Positions 1-13,320 of a stretch of 64,000 nt of DNA are shown piece by piece. The notes beneath the pieces are model-generated. The model ran no database searches. It saw only the letters and a list, made by a program, of their open reading frames with translations, and had not been told where the DNA came from. The stretch lies in the NCBI RefSeq assembly GCF_020921035.1, contig NC_063151.1, forward strand, positions 23,008,934 to 23,072,933, given 5' to 3'. A program made the translations under genes and the position numbers. This DNA comes from Rhodamnia argentea (taxonomy: Eukaryota; Streptophyta; Magnoliopsida; Myrtales; Myrtaceae). The number at the start of each line of letters is the position of its first letter. The stretch's first letter is position 1.

Positions 1-423
1 TGCCGTCCTTCCACTTACTTGTCTGCTTCAGTATGTCTTATTACTTTGCAGCAGATCGTATTGCATGGATGTAGGCTAACGCATCCACTCGTTTGAAAAG
101 TCACTTTTGCGTGTTTGCCCATCTTGGTTAAAGCTCTCCTTTTGTTTGGTGATGGTGGTCAATTAGCCAGTCACATATCAGTCACATGGCTGTTGTTCTA
201 TGTGAATGGTCAGTACGCCACCTAGAATAATGCATTTTGGTGGCCTTTTCTAGTGATGTATTCATCTATTTTCACTTGTAGGTTGCCATTACATTGATTC
301 AAATAAGTCTGCCCCTCACGCATACTTTAGTCACATTTTCCCCAGAACTTCAATTGCATAATTCTCAATGAGGTTGCAAATTATATGTTTGGTTGGACTA
401 AACATCCCTTTTTTTCCTTCTAG

Positions 424-1617
424 AGCTTCACAAGAAGGAAACATGTGAAGCTGTGACTGTGATCGAGACACCTCCCATGGTGGTGGTTGGTGTTGTGGGT
501 TATGTTAAGACTCCACGTGGCCTGCGTACATTGAACACAGTCTGGGCTCAGCATTTGAGTGAGGAAGTGAGACGTAGGTTCTACAAGAATTGGTGCAAGT
601 CCAAGAAGAAGGCATTTACCAAATACTCAAAGCAGTATGAGACTGAAGAAGGAAAGAAGAATATCCAAGCTCAGCTTGAAAAGATGAAGAAGTATGCTTC
701 TGTGATTAGGGTTTTGGCTCACACTCAGGTATGGAGCATTTTAGGTAGCCTAAATTGGTGATAGACACATTGATGCTTATCCCAGCTAGAGATTGGTTGT
801 TATGCATTAATTCATTCTGATACAATAATCCAATTATATTTTTGGTTAATGCTCGACAGATTACAAAGATGAAAGGATTGAAGCAGAAGAAGGCACACCT
901 TATGGAGATTCAGGTTAATGGTGGTACTGTTGCTCAAAAGGTGGACTATGCATATGGATTCTTTGAGAAGCATATTCCTGTTGATGCTGTTTTCCAGAAG
1001 GATGAGATGATCGATATCATTGGTGTGACTAAAGGTAAGGGTTATGAAGGTGTTGTGACCCGTTGGGGCGTCACTCGTCTTCCCCGTAAGACTCACAGAG
1101 GCTTGCGGAAGGTGGCTTGTATCGGTGCTTGGCATCCTGCCAGAGTTTCCTTCACAGTTGCTAGGGCGGGTCAGAATGGCTACCATCACCGCACTGAAAT
1201 GAACAAGAAAGTTTACAAGGTTGGCAAGACTGGCCAGGAATCTCACACAGCACTTACCGAGTTTGACAGGTGAGAACTGTGGGACATGTTCCATACAATT
1301 CAGATATATGCCCTAGGAGTTTACTTCGAAGGATCTGATGTTCTGTGCTCTTTGTTAGGACTGAGAAAGACATAACCCCCATGGGTGGCTTCCCTCACTA
1401 TGGTGTTGTGAAAGATGATTACCTTATGATCAAAGGTGGCTGTGTTGGACCTAAGAAAAGGGTTGTCACGCTGCGTCAGTCCTTGCTCAAGCAGACATCT
1501 CGCGTGGCTCTTGAAGATATCAAGCTCAAGTTCATAGACACTTCGTCAAAGTTTGGACATGGGCGATTCCAGACAACACAGGAGAAGCAGAAGTATTACG
1601 GACGCCTGAAGGCTTAG
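424..1617 (+). CDS. RPL3: 60S ribosomal protein L3, C-terminal three exons (5' partial)
   Basis: Large-subunit ribosomal protein L3 (uL3), a structural protein near the peptidyl transferase centre of the cytosolic ribosome. Exons are 424-728, 860-1269 and 1359-1617, joined by GT-AG introns of 131 and 89 bp. The joined frame gives about 323 residues and ends with YYGRLKA then TAG. Plant L3 is about 389 aa, so roughly the first 66 residues lie upstream of the window. The first visible exon starts inside a codon just before [10 protein letters not shown], and bases 1-423 read as intron ending in a T-rich tract and TAG. The conserved central stretch [16 protein letters not shown] followed by ACIGAWHP is intact; in yeast L3 this region holds a methylated histidine and the tryptophan finger. 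No frameshift or internal stop is seen. The identification rests on near-continuous agreement with the plant L3 family as I know it. Confidence 0.97.
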
Positions 1618-3539
1618 CACACCAAGCTACCCTGTCATTTTGCGTCATTAAAGTTGTTTGAGCTACTTTAGTTCCATTGCATTTGGACTTGAATGTTGCG
1701 ACATTGTTTGTCTTGTCTCAATTGTTTTCTGATTGAAGTTGAAGTCCCTTGGATTTTGAACATTTCTCATCTATTCGTCAAATTTTGGGTTGGGAGGAAA
1801 TTTTGTTTTAAATGGTAATTGCCCGTTCAAGGTGATCTCTTTTATGCGATTTCACATGATGTTTACATTTAACATTCTAGATCTTGGACTTCATGCATGG
1901 ATGGAAATGCAAGACATGAGTATGGCTCATGTGCTTGTCGATTGGTAATGCGTTGGGGGGATTTGGATCATATCTAAGTTGTCTCACCTATGTATTTGAC
2001 TCTCTTTGCTTTCTTGTTGTTTCTTAGAAATATTTTTTTTGTTTTTCAAATTAAAATGCGATGATAGGTATCTATGAGAAAAACGCTCCGTTCGCTTTTA
2101 GTAATGGGGGTTTGTGGGTTTCGGAACGTCCCATGCGTGAGCTGGTGACTGGAAATGAATAATGTACTGATTGTCGGAACTATAGGACATTAGCTTTAGT
2201 AATTAAGCACTCAAAAGAGCATTAGTTTTGTTGGAACCGCCCTATTCGCTCTCATCCTTGGAAAGGTCAATGCAAATGTAACAACAGAGCTGTTGAAGTA
2301 CTGAAACGACGTGATTTGCATCAACTATAAAGAAAGCAGGATGGGCAAGAAGGCATGAATTAAGATAGCCTTACAATTATGTGGCATCAGGCAATGCCAT
2401 GGCCAGCTTGGTTGTATGAAAAAAGGGTTAAAGTCAGAAGCCCTATAAGGTTGTCGACTAAACACAATGCAAATTCCAAGCTGTGTGAGTGTGCAAGTAA
2501 CAGTAGCTAGGGAGCAACAAACAAATGTTTTGCAGCCAGACAAGAAGTGGACGCTGATTAACGAAGATTGGTGGCGAAAGAGAGTATTATGGTTAGCTTT
2601 AAGTCCAAAACCGTGCAGCAAGCAAATGGTTTTAAGAGTTAGATTAGATGAGAGCCGGCTATTGGGATTATTTGTGTAAAGCCCCCGCACCCAGAAGTGC
2701 GTCTTTTTGGAGAAGAAAGGCTTCGACAAGAGTGAGCAGGCATGCTATTTTGAATGTTGTTGCCCTTTTGAAAGTTGTTCAACATCCAGGGTGCTCTCAT
2801 GTCGATGCCATCCATTTTAGCTTCTGGTAGTTCAAAGAATCTAAGTCTAGCTCTTTTAGGTCAAAGCGTGTTAATGTCAAAGCTGAAACTGAACAATCAG
2901 AGAGTCAGCTAAGCAGTGAATTAGGCAGAATCAATCACATAAAATCTAGAATCGAGCTTTTTAGGCTGGTCCATCAGTGTAATTTGTGCTAATTAACTAC
3001 ATCTAAATTTCAAAAAAACAAAAAAGGAAGGTAGAGAGAGGGAGGAAAGAACAAAGATGAATCCTGTCTATTGTACATTATAATTAGTTGGTGGGTCTTC
3101 CATCACCTACTTTTCAAGTTGTAGTTTGTCACTCGACTTTTTCACTGCGCTCATAGTGCAATTCCATGCTGTGAATGCAAATTTCACCTCCTCCCAGCTC
3201 AAGAAGCCACTTACCAAGCTCATGTTCCTTTCTTGGTACACAATCATCTGATCAGTTTGTAAGGACTAAGAGCTTTATTCAAGATTTGACTCTCCTGCTT
3301 ATGGAGCTCGAAAATTCCAGAATAAACAATTCATAACATGAATCAAATAACTAAAATTTGTTAAATCAATAAAACTGAAAAGGATGGAAAGGTCGAATGC
3401 CCGTCTTAAGGTAATATTCCATCAGTAGAACAAATTTACACTGATCCTAAATAAATAAATTATCGAGAAATTTGAAAAATATTCTTCTAAAACTACCTTT
3501 CTAAGAATTGATGTTCGAACCTGCAAAAGAGAATCCTTA
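1618..3539. other. Spacer between RPL3 and the DUF616 gene; no gene seen
   Basis: This holds the RPL3 3' UTR (roughly the first 100-150 bp) and the region downstream of the convergent minus-strand gene that ends at 3540. Short open frames near 2325-2830 on both strands have no recognisable motif and overlap each other. They look like chance frames. Confidence 0.6.
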
Positions 3540-6452
3540 TCAACTGACCAAGGGCTTGGCCTTGCGTATATGGCCCATGCTGTTGACAAGATCCTTGCGG
3601 GTGCATACGGGGAACATGTTGATGTTTTTTAGTACCTTCAACCGCCAAAGTACATATGGGAAGCTTAGCTGATCCCTCGATGTGAACCGCACGACCTCAT
3701 TGAACCAGAGGCACATGAATAGATTAGACAATGGTGTATGCTCCCTTACAATCACAGATGCTTCAGCTAAAGCTGCACGGATCAACGATGCCATCATTTA
3801 GAATTTAGAAGCATTGTTGACAACTTAAGTGTCACACTGCCTCTAACAGAACAGGTGAAAAGCTTAAGTCTTCCTATATCTGCATCTCTTGCCAATATAG
3901 TTTGCCATTTCCACAGGAAATTTTGAGTTTTTAGTCTCTACACTCACCCTAATGCTCATTTTACCTCACTTTCATGCCCCCAACCCCAACCAAGAAGGGA
4001 AAGAGGAAAAAACAGCTCTTCCCGGAATGATGATACTACAAGAGGTGAGATTATATAAAATGGAGTCATTTCTAAGGAAATATAAGCCTAAACATTTGGA
4101 GGCAATGCCCAAGTTCCAAATAATTAACAGTAAATTTAACAGGACACGCGGAGCACTTAAGCAATCACCATACTAGTGACAGGAAACCCTGAATTGGAAC
4201 TTGGCATAAAAGGTACAATTAAAGATGGGAACCAAGTTACGAAATGCTGCATATATTGGTTCTGGTAATTCTAGCTGATAAATAATGAAAATAACATCAT
4301 AACATACCTTTCTTCCCATTAAATCTCTTATCCTCAGGAAGGCCATCACGGCGATATTGAGTCAACTGCACATCGACTTCTTCTGGAGTGGCCTTATTCT
4401 TCTTAACAACTGCCTTAGCCTCATCATACACACTACTACGAGCTCCGTGCTCAGAAATTGCAAGAACTGAATTTGACCGCCAAAGTAGCGCCTCTAGCAC
4501 CCCTAAAGGATCCCTCCTAAATTGGGACTTTGAATCAACCCATATAGAGTACTTTGCATTCGGAAAGAGACGGTGGCCCAACATCTGTTGACAATAAAAT
4601 AAGTTTTGTAACAAATGATCACACAAGCATTGAACGTAACTATATTGGATGGCATGATATAGAAATGATCTTCCATAACAATTAAAATAATATGGCTCAG
4701 TTATAGCCTTGCAAGTTGCGCAGTCATACAAAGGGCATGCCTCGCTAGTTTAAATTAACATTCTTTCCTGTTAGGGAAAGAAAGAGGGTCTTCGGGTGTT
4801 TTAGTATTTGGTTAGCAAGGTGAAGTGGAAGCAGTTCATGCTTCTATTTGAAATTATTTCTGTACTCTATATGCATCCTACTTATTGCCATTAAACTGTA
4901 ACTGAAATGCTAAAGAGCAACAATGAAAATCAAAGAAACATTCAGATAAAGAATCTTATGCTGACAGATAGTATGAACTAATAGTTCACTGCAGAAAATG
5001 ACACCAAAATATGAGGTATGCAGGTACCTTTGGAATTTTACCATTCAATCTTTGGTCGATGAATGGGAGATTCCTGACAACCACCACACGCCATTTTCCG
5101 ATGTATCCATCCTCACCAACTCTATGCCCCTCTTGTTCTTGAGCTGCAAGAGTGATTTCATCCCAGAACGCAGTATAGCAAACCTGCAGCATCCATGTCA
5201 TTACACCCAAGAACCTAAAGAAAGACACAAGACCTTTGTATAGCAAATGCTGACCCTTTTAATTGATGACTCAGTCATTCCTATAGGTTGATAAAGATCA
5301 TCACCTCCACCAAATGCACAAGTAGCCACAGCAATCTTGCAACTTTGCAAGTAGGTCTGGTCCTCTTCAGAAATCTTAAACCCTCCGCCATCACTGTAAA
5401 ATCCACAATGCGCTTTAACGGTTTCTTTCACCTGCAAGAAAAGAATTTCTGAATTAAGCTACCGCATTGAACATGCTTTGCAGTAAAGAAACTCCAAATT
5501 GACCTTTAGCTAATTCGGTGAGCATCACGGACATAAAGCTGCCAACCTGAAAACTTTCCTCCCTCTGATCAAGAGTCTGGTTTCCGGTGAATAGATTAAA
5601 TCTCGCCTGTGCTGCTTGCTGCCGAGAGAATGACCCATGCTCTCGATTGGAAGGAGAGCTTTCTGACAAGTATATCACGTTCTTTAAGGGGCTACTGGAC
5701 GCTTCTGCGACAGGAATATCCAACTGTTGAAGTTCTTCAAGAGGTAGGAGCTTCAAGCAACCTGAGATGGTCAACATTGTCAATTTATAGTGCGTGCTCA
5801 ATGAGCTACTGTACAAGGGAGAAAACTACAAAAATATTAGCCAACGAAATTGGCAATACTGAAGAATTCCTAAAAAAGCTGCCAATGCGGGAAAGATTCC
5901 CACCTCCTCATTAGCATACGAACTTATGAGACTAAGTCTATAACGAGCACATTTGCGCACATTCTATAAGACGTTATCGGCCAGCACCGAACTAAACATC
6001 TTCCTAAACTTCAGCAATGGAAATTGCAAAAACTGGAGCTTCATGAAACCACGAAAACGAACACAGAGACGCAGCTGCGACCATCACTTACGTTCTCTGA
6101 CACCGCCGACGACTCGAGTCGTCGGATCCAAGCGATTCAAGTTGCCTTCCGAGCTCGGCTTCTTAACGGCTCGCGAATAGAATCCGTCGCTCGGTCTCTT
6201 CTTCTCCATCTCCCCGGGCCCGGATTTCCTGCCGATCCTGGACGCCTCGAACAGGAGCAGTCCGGCGGCCGCGACGATGATCAAGAGGATCCAGTACTTC
6301 ACCAGGAACCGGACGAGCCGGGGAGTGAGCTCCGTCCGGACGCGGAGGCCAGATTTCTTGCGCTTCCTCCTGACCCGGACTCGCATCCGGCCGGGCTCGT
6401 CGGGCTCGTCGTCGGAGACGGAGATGGATACGTTGTTGTTGTCGTTGAGCAT
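3540..6452 (-). CDS. TOD1: DUF616 membrane protein of the TOD1/MUCI70 family, six exons
   Basis: Predicted 472-aa type II membrane protein of the plant DUF616 family. Members include TOD1, reported as an alkaline ceramidase acting in turgor control, and MUCI70, a putative glycosyltransferase needed for pectin and mucilage. Minus-strand exons are 6452-6092, 5761-5547, 5431-5255, 5183-5028, 4584-4308 and 3772-3540; phases close exactly. The acidic and then very basic N-terminus (ISVSDDEPDEPGRMRVR, then RRKRKK) precedes a transmembrane anchor at about residues 53-70. The DUF616 region runs from about residue 150 to the end. It includes CGFYSDGGGFKI, CAFGGGDDLYQPIG (DD at 236-237), AFWDEIT, KYSIWVDSKSQFRRDP (about 314-329), SEHGARSSVYDEA and LWRLKVLKNINMFP. 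The length and the N-terminal motif favour the TOD1 branch over the longer MUCI70 branch, and the symbol rests on that. The catalytic activity of the family is not settled by sequence. A (GA)n tract just upstream lies in the probable leader. Confidence 0.9.
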
Positions 6453-7457
6453 TGCGATCGAAGAAAATATCGACAGCAGAGCAGAGCAAGCCCGATTTGG
6501 TAGATTAGGGATCGACTCTGCTAGAGCGAGAACGAGAGAGAGAGAGAGAGAGAGGGAGAGCCAGGGAGCAGAGCTGGTGGCTTTTTCCGTGCGTATGTTC
6601 TCTGCTCTGCACTTCGTTTATCTTCTTCGTTTGTTTAAATTCCTTTTGTTATTAATGCGTGAAGTCGTTGATCAGAATCCGATTTTGCGTGAGATACGAA
6701 GATCGTCGACTTTCGGAAACATCGATTCAGCATCGCGATCGGAAGGTGCGATTTACCAATTGTGCAAATTTAAGAGGACTTGACAGCAACTAAAAAAAAT
6801 TCGGATGCATTCCTTAAATCACTCTTTTTAAGTTTTGAAGAGAAAGACAGCATGATTACATTTTAATTGATTTGGGACCGTGATGATCTGGAAATGCTTT
6901 TTAATCTTTTTATACAGAGTCTAAAATCAATTTAACCTCAATTCCAATTTAAGAACTTGAGGTAGAAGCGACGAATGCAAAATCAAAATCGTAAATCTAA
7001 AGAGCAAACATATTCCAGGCCTCTAGGACAAATTGAGGGGGGCAAATCCGATTATGGTAACTATGAACAATTAAAAACGACGGAACGATCAAGATGAGAT
7101 ACGTATAGGCAAAAGGTTAAAACTGAAATATAAAACTGATTGTGAAATAATTTCATTGAAGGGAACTTAGCTCGTGCATGTGATGATATAAATTTTGATT
7201 TTTTCACTCAAAAGCTACTTTTCCAAGCCATACATTTCTGGAATCTCCATCAAGATTGCAAGTAAAGACTAGGATCAACTTGGTTGGAATTGAACGAAAT
7301 TAGAGAAACAGAGAAAGGTCTGCATGACTAGTGCTCCAAAGCCCTTTGTACAATTGAATAACACTAACTTCCAAGAAAGACATCTCAATAGAATCCCTCG
7401 AAAGCTTCTCCTCGGCATCTGGAAACAGGGAACCTTTCCAGAGAAGCTCTCTCCGTT
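6453..7457. other. Promoter and leader of the DUF616 gene plus 3' flank of SKA2
   Basis: Both flanking genes are on the minus strand, so this segment holds the 5' leader and promoter of the DUF616 gene (low coordinates) and the SKA2 3' UTR (high coordinates). Apart from the GA microsatellite at 6533-6554, no motif was recognised. The open frame at 6277-6783 on the plus strand is antisense to exon 1 and has no family features. Confidence 0.5.
6533..6554. repeat. (GA)n microsatellite in the DUF616 gene leader
   Basis: About eleven GA units lie some 80 bp upstream of the DUF616 start codon. Read in the sense of that gene it is a CT tract, a common element of plant core promoters and leaders. 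Confidence 0.85.
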
Positions 7458-10400
7458 TCAGCTATTCCGCACTACGGCTGAGAAAAGCAACTTGTTTAGG
7501 TCCTCAGCGTCTGCTACATGCTCCTCGCCCGCTGCATGAATGGTAGGAAACTGCTTGAGATATTTGCTCATAATGTTGGTTCTCACCAGACATTTTGCTC
7601 GCTTCCATAGTCAGCCAAAATTCGCTGCCAAGCTCTATGTGCTACGCCCAATTTCATTTCTTTGCAGCTTTAAGAGATGATGAAAGGCGAGTCGCCTACA
7701 TAATCACGGTTCTAGCAGTCACAAGTCCAAACAGCAGTCCTCCACTTCTAAAGCTATGTAGACTTGGGTTTTATTTACACATGCACTCTGAATCTGAACA
7801 ACCAACTGAAGTGATGAACTGTTTAATAAGTAATCAAATGTACTTTATGAACAGCTAATTACTTACCACCACCAACTTAAAAAACATATAAGGAAAATGC
7901 AACCATTTTTTTTTTGTTTGGTCGTAAAATGCAACAATTTGCAGATGCATTTTTCACTGTCATAAATTTCGAAGAGAACTGTACCACATTGCCCAACACG
8001 ATTACACTACAAGCTTTCATTAAAAACATACACATCCAATACATTTGATTTTGTAAACTTGCACGGCCTGCAACCATTAGCAGATGCATTTTTCACTGTC
8101 ATAAATTTCGAAGAGAACTTGCACGGCCTGGAAGGTGCTGCAACAACCTTGATGCACCACTGATGAAGATTTTGTAAACTAATGCTCATGCTAAAAGAAA
8201 ATAAATCAAACTACAACAAAGTCGAAGAGTGAGCAGCGAAGGCCATTTCAGATGAAAGGCGGATTTCCTTTGGCCAGAGAAACAAATGGCAGCTTAGTGC
8301 AGGAGAAAATGACATCTGATAGAGCCTTCATACCACAATATTGACTATTCTTTTGTAGATCGGGGGGGGAGCGGTAGAGACGTGATTTTCGCAGCCAATG
8401 TACAGTCAGAAGCAAAGAGCTTCATCAACTTTATCAAACTCACAGACAAAGAAGAACACCACAGAGATGGCCTCCATAAGGACAGGATGATGCTCGTGTA
8501 CTGGGAAGAGAGGATGAGAGAAGGCATCCACTGGTTGTGTGGTAAAAAAGTCATCCAACTTACTAAGGTTAACTTTGCTGCTTCTACAGATTTTCCTCCT
8601 CCGTAACAATCAAGATGAATAATTTCTATGACCATGTGATGCATAGATGTTATGGAACGTCATGGTGCATATATAATATTCAAATAAAGAAAGTGAAGGT
8701 AATTGCTGCGAAGGACTGACCCATAGAGAACTTATTTTGGTATAATCAATTTGAACGATGGCCCATCCATCAGCCACAGTGTCGCAGAAACAAGGGATTT
8801 TCATGAACCTACTTTCCCTTCTACAGTTTCCAGGCTTATCAAAGATAACACACTCAGATTGGGCCATTCCATCTCTTGAAAACAGGCATGGCACTAAGGC
8901 AGCCATATTCTTCACCAAGATCTATGTCAAACAAAGAACATTCGGTAGTAAACTTAAGAGCAGCAGGATGTTACCCGATGCTGATTGGACTTGCTTCGTC
9001 CACTCGTCAATAATCTGCCAGAGTTGAGGATAAATGGAATCATCAGTCTCTGGCCTTCTATGCACATAATTTTGGATTCATGGATGCTTGTTTTGGAGTG
9101 AGGAAAACTGGTGATGAAACAATTTATGTGGCAAGCTGCATTTATTGACAGGAATAAACTGCCCATGTATTTCTTTCCATGGGTTATTAGAGCAAAATCT
9201 TGCCAATCACTTAGTATTGGTTGCTTGCTGGCAAATGGAGCGCCCACTTCAGACTCCACTTGGAAAATAGACAACCATTGTGGTAAGCGTCTTTGCTAAA
9301 GCAGTTTATTCAAAATCAAGAACTCATGGTCTATTGGAAATGGAATCAAGCAATGAAGACTGTAAACTCATAGTGATAGTATGATCGATGATAGAATATC
9401 GCAGAAAAAAATTCAATAAAACCAGCAATAAGAGTTCCAGAGATCACTATTTAGTTGAGCTGATGAAGTTGGTTTCTTCCATTCATTGAATATAAGCAGT
9501 AGAATGCAACACATAGTATGATATAATGGGATTGTCAGTATCCTCAATTTTATTTGAGACAACCATTTCGGTCAATCAGACCAATAATGACTCTCTCTCA
9601 ATTTAGCTTCTTTCAGTTAAATATGTAGAAAGAAAGATAATTGGCCACAGCATCAAGCCAACTGGAATCAAATTTTGGACTCTTGAGCTCCAGAAGTTTT
9701 CAGAAACATAGTAACAGTGAATAGATATATTACGCACCAATTTTTTTTTTTAAAGCGTGGAATCGTGATGTCTGCGAAGAAATGATGGAATATGTGACAT
9801 CCACATCCCCAATCCTTCATCATTCATAATGTAGTGTATACCTTCTATCTGAATTTTCTGGACTTTTATCAGTAAATAGTTTATCCTTCATTAGAGCTTA
9901 AAACTGAGTAAATATTCCAGAGTATCATAAGAATGATGGAAACCTGGTTAAAGTTGGCATATGCAGGATCTTCAGAATCACTCGTCAAGGGAATGGACAT
10001 AGATGCTTGCATCTTCCTGAGTAAGCTTCTATTTCCAACAAGAGTTGTCCGTGCCTGGTCAATTAACTCCTGCAAGTTCAAATGAATGATATGAAGTTAG
10101 AAGAGAACGTACCCCTCTCTCTCTCCCTCTCTCAAACACATAAAAACAAAGAGATTGAGGTGGGGGCATGCCAAATCGTCACTGTTCGTATTTGATGGGG
10201 TGCCAATGTCAGCCTAATGAGAATTGTCCTATATGGCTCAGGTATAGTTGTTATGAAATAAATACTTAGAAGATGAAAAACAAAACCATAACGAGGGCAA
10301 CCGCAAAAATGACAGATGTGTGCACCAATGTTAGTGCACTTAAAGACAACTCAAAGTGGAATGTCGTGAGAGGATCCATACAGCTAACACCACTCGGTGG

Positions 10401-11809
10401 CATAAGGCTCAGCTATTGTTGTTTGTAACTTATGAAATTGAAGAGTTCTCCCATTCATTTTGCATTTGCAGCCGTGATCTTTTCCTTTTCTGCCCTGATC
10501 CAGCGGAAATTTATCATGGGAAACTTTGAATTCAAAAGTCCCACTTGACTAAAAGATACTTATTATCAGTTGGCATTTCAAAAGCAGCTGCACCATGGAA
10601 CACTTGTTATAGGTGATGCAGTGCATCCAGCTCTCCTCCATAACCTAGGACAGGTTTGGAGAATGGAAAGATGATCCCAAATCAACTTCCTTCTCCATTT
10701 CAAGGTCCTCAAATGGTCTTGACCCTGAAATCTTACTGGTACAGAAGAGTGATGTGATACAGTCCAACCAGTCTTTTACCTCCAACGACTTCTTATCTAT
10801 GATTCAGCTGAAAATTCCACTCCCAGGCTTAAATTCACAAACTCGTCCATTAGACTTGAAATGCCTTGGCAATTATCAGAACCAAAGCTAAGAGCCCATG
10901 CAATATCAACTAATCATCAGATAGGCAGTGGTTGGTTCGGCATTTATACGAAACTCTCAGATGGGAAATGCCTGGCATCTCGTAAAATTTCAGATAGAAT
11001 AGCCACCATAGTCGAAAACTAAATCCAGTTATAACTAGATGATATCATAAAGGTGCTTTTACATGCATTGTTCCATCAGCAGTATTTATTAAAGCCAACA
11101 TTACAAAGTTACAACCATACAGATGACATTAAAATTGTAGATCCTTAGCAAACAAACTGGGGAATAAATGTTGGAGTCGACTTTATGTACCCAAGCAGAG
11201 CATGTCAAAATCAGATTGGAATTCAAAACATTCCGAAATAAAAAAAAACAAAGGAATGCACCTGTTTGGCTGCCAGAAGTTCCTGGCATTGATCTTTCAA
11301 GGATGACACGTCATCCAGCACCTTCTTGATCCTGGAAACCAGCTTCAACGGATTTGCCTGCACAACACAAAAGCAACTTCACTTTGCCGTTCAAATCCAG
11401 ACAAAACCTAAAAAGCAGATCTAAATTTCTCCCATTCACAATAACAACTGTCCAGTGACTTCAATCTCCGAAACTCCAGACCGAACACAGAATAGTCTAG
11501 AATCATGCTCTCGTTCATACGTTGATTGCAAAGACGTAAAAAAAAGAAAAGAAAAGGGAGAACATCAAACGATCGGGTTATTCAAAGTACGAAAGCGTAA
11601 TCGAAGCTCTGTTCATCAATCAATGAGCTCAAAAACGAAGATACGACCACCGGAGGAAAAGGAGAGACTGAAACCCTTACGTTGTCGGGATAAACCTGAT
11701 GAAACTCCCTCTCGAGCCGGTGATGAATCACGGTGAGACCGTGGTGGGATTTGTGGAAGAGAGTGACCAGCTGATCGGTCGACGGATGGTGGTGGTGATC
11801 GGGCGCCAT
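7458..11809 (-). CDS. SKA2: Spindle and kinetochore-associated protein 2 (SKA2) homologue, five exons
   Basis: Predicted 154-aa homologue of SKA2, the small coiled-coil subunit of the SKA complex that helps kinetochores hold microtubules in mitosis. Minus-strand exons are 11809-11681, 11357-11262, 10069-9944, 9014-8975 and 7531-7458. Phases are 0, 0, 0, 1 and the frame closes at TGA. The protein begins MAPDHHHHPSTDQLV and continues through FHKSHHGLTVIHHRLEREF, RIKKVLDDVSSLKDQC, LIDQARTTLVGNRSLL and SDSEDPAYANFNQ. It ends IIDEWTKQVQSAS, then AEDLNKLLFSAVVRNS. The heptad-like hydrophobic spacing fits a coiled coil. Exon 4 is only 40 nt and is followed by a 1.44-kb intron, so automated models could easily lose the last exon. 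Exon 5 was found by looking for the conserved C-terminal LLFSA motif and fits the split glycine/alanine codon. The SKA2 name is from remembered plant family sequences. Confidence 0.88.
7931..8119. repeat. Direct repeat inside SKA2 intron 4
   Basis: A 50-bp block at 7931-7980 recurs at 8070-8119 with few differences. Both copies contain GCATTTTTCACTGTCATAAA followed by TTTCGAAGAGAACT. A second short repeat, TTGCACGGCCTG, flanks the second copy at 8059-8070 and 8119-8130. This is a local duplication in the intron without coding sense. Confidence 0.85.
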
Positions 11810-12770
11810 TTCTCACTCTCTCTCTCGTCCCACTCTGCTCAGGAGCTCGCGATGGTTTAAAAATCCGGGAGATCTGGCAGATTGGCGCTCGCTCACCATA
11901 AGGGCGATTTCCCGAAAGAGAAGCTTTCAAACGCGTCCTCGAGCTTTCACTTTTCGCCTTTTCGCACCCCTCAAAAAGACATTATTCCCGGATTTCCCCC
12001 AAAAAAAAGTCCCACATTTTCATTTTCGGTACAAAAAATTCTCAGACAGAGCAGATACGTCTCTAAGCCGCGCCCTTGAATTAAGGAACGATATTGTGAT
12101 TTTGGGCTAAGGTTCGGATTCAATCGTTTCTATTTAACCCGCAATTAGTATCATCGCGCAAGTTAAGAAGGGTAGCAGGAAGAACGAGTGACAATATCAA
12201 AAATAATTGTCATTAGGTGAAAGAAAGATAGTAACTTAATCGCATGACTATATAATCAATTCAAAGTTGACACTCGCAATTTTTTTATATTCAGGAAGAT
12301 AATCGAAGTTTTCATATTTTGTTTTATCATCTCTTGGGATATACAGCACAAATTTATAAAATATTCATAGAAATTCATGAGTAACAAATGATTTTCTTGC
12401 GGTTACAAAGATATAGTGAGATTTTTCCCAACGCAGTGTGCAAATACACGCCAATGAAGTTCACGGGCAAATTGTACAGTAATTGCTTACCTGTGCAAAA
12501 TTGGAATAGAAATCTGTGAAGTACTTGAAGAGGAAAGCCATGGTCGTCCAAAGTGTAATTGCAAATTTGACCTATAAAATTGATATCTATTGAATTATGA
12601 ATACCGGCCGCCCGGAGACCATAGCTCGATTGACAAAACTCGTCAAGAATCACCGAGCAATCATTTGTTTGGTAATTTACACAGAAAAGGGAAACCAAAT
12701 ATTTCCATGTGAAGTTGTAAATTCACTTTGATATTTTAGATGTATCTTCGCGAATAGATGTACAAATATA
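11810..12770. other. SKA2 leader and upstream region
   Basis: The SKA2 leader starts here, with a short CT run at 11811-11827 on the plus strand (GA in the sense of the gene). Beyond about 12.1 kb the sequence is AT-rich spacer in which no gene or named element was recognised. Confidence 0.5.
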
Positions 12771-12773
12771 GAA

Positions 12774-13202
12774 GTGAAAATGATACACATAGTCCCCGAA
12801 CTTCGGTCTAATGTGTAATATAGCTCCTGAACTTTTTACTTGTTCAATGTAGTCTCCGAACTTTAACCCAATATGCATTTTGGTCCCTAAAATTTTGAGT
12901 TTTTCAATGCAATCCCTAAACTTTTAGTACATGTTCAATTTAATTCCTGAACTATATGAAAATGTTCATTATAATCCCCGATCCAAAATTAATGGAAGAA
13001 CTACATTGAATATTTTTATATAGTTCGGGGACTATATTGAACATGTAGCAAAAGTATGGGGACTACATTGAGCAAACTAAAAGTTCGGGGACTATATTGA
13101 ATATTAGGCTAAAGTTCAAGGACCATATTGAGCTGATTTAAAGTTCATGGACCATAATGCACATTAACTCAAAGTTCAAGGACCACTTAGGTCATTATCC
13201 CA
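12774..13202. mobile_element. Fold-back repeat, family A, copy 1
   Basis: This is an almost complete palindrome of about 430 bp. The left half carries repeated phrases of the type AGTCCCCGAACTT, and the right half carries their reverse complements such as AAAGTTCGGGGACTA. The centre is near 12990-13000. Within each arm the phrase recurs about every 40 bp. It has no coding capacity, so it is a non-autonomous MITE-like element. A second copy lies at 39988-40375. The superfamily was not determined. Confidence 0.8.
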
Positions 13203-13320
13203 ATATAGAATAAGCGATGAGATATGTTGTTAATAACAAGTAAAAAAAGCCGAAAATAACACGAGCTGCATCCGTCTATTGATTATTTCATGCATGTGAC
13301 CCGAGTAGCTCTTTAGTTAA

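Noticed and set aside
812-1294. 160-codon open frame on the minus strand
   Set aside because: It lies wholly antisense to the RPL3 exons and intron and has no family features.
6084-6783. Plus-strand open frames of 108-168 codons over the DUF616 start
   Set aside because: They are antisense shadows of exon 1 and its GA-rich leader.
8855-8918. Alternative SKA2 exon after ACATAG at about 8917
   Set aside because: It would need an intron of only about 56 bp and gives a C-terminus unlike the family. The exon at 7458-7531 fits the phase and the conserved LLFSA motif.
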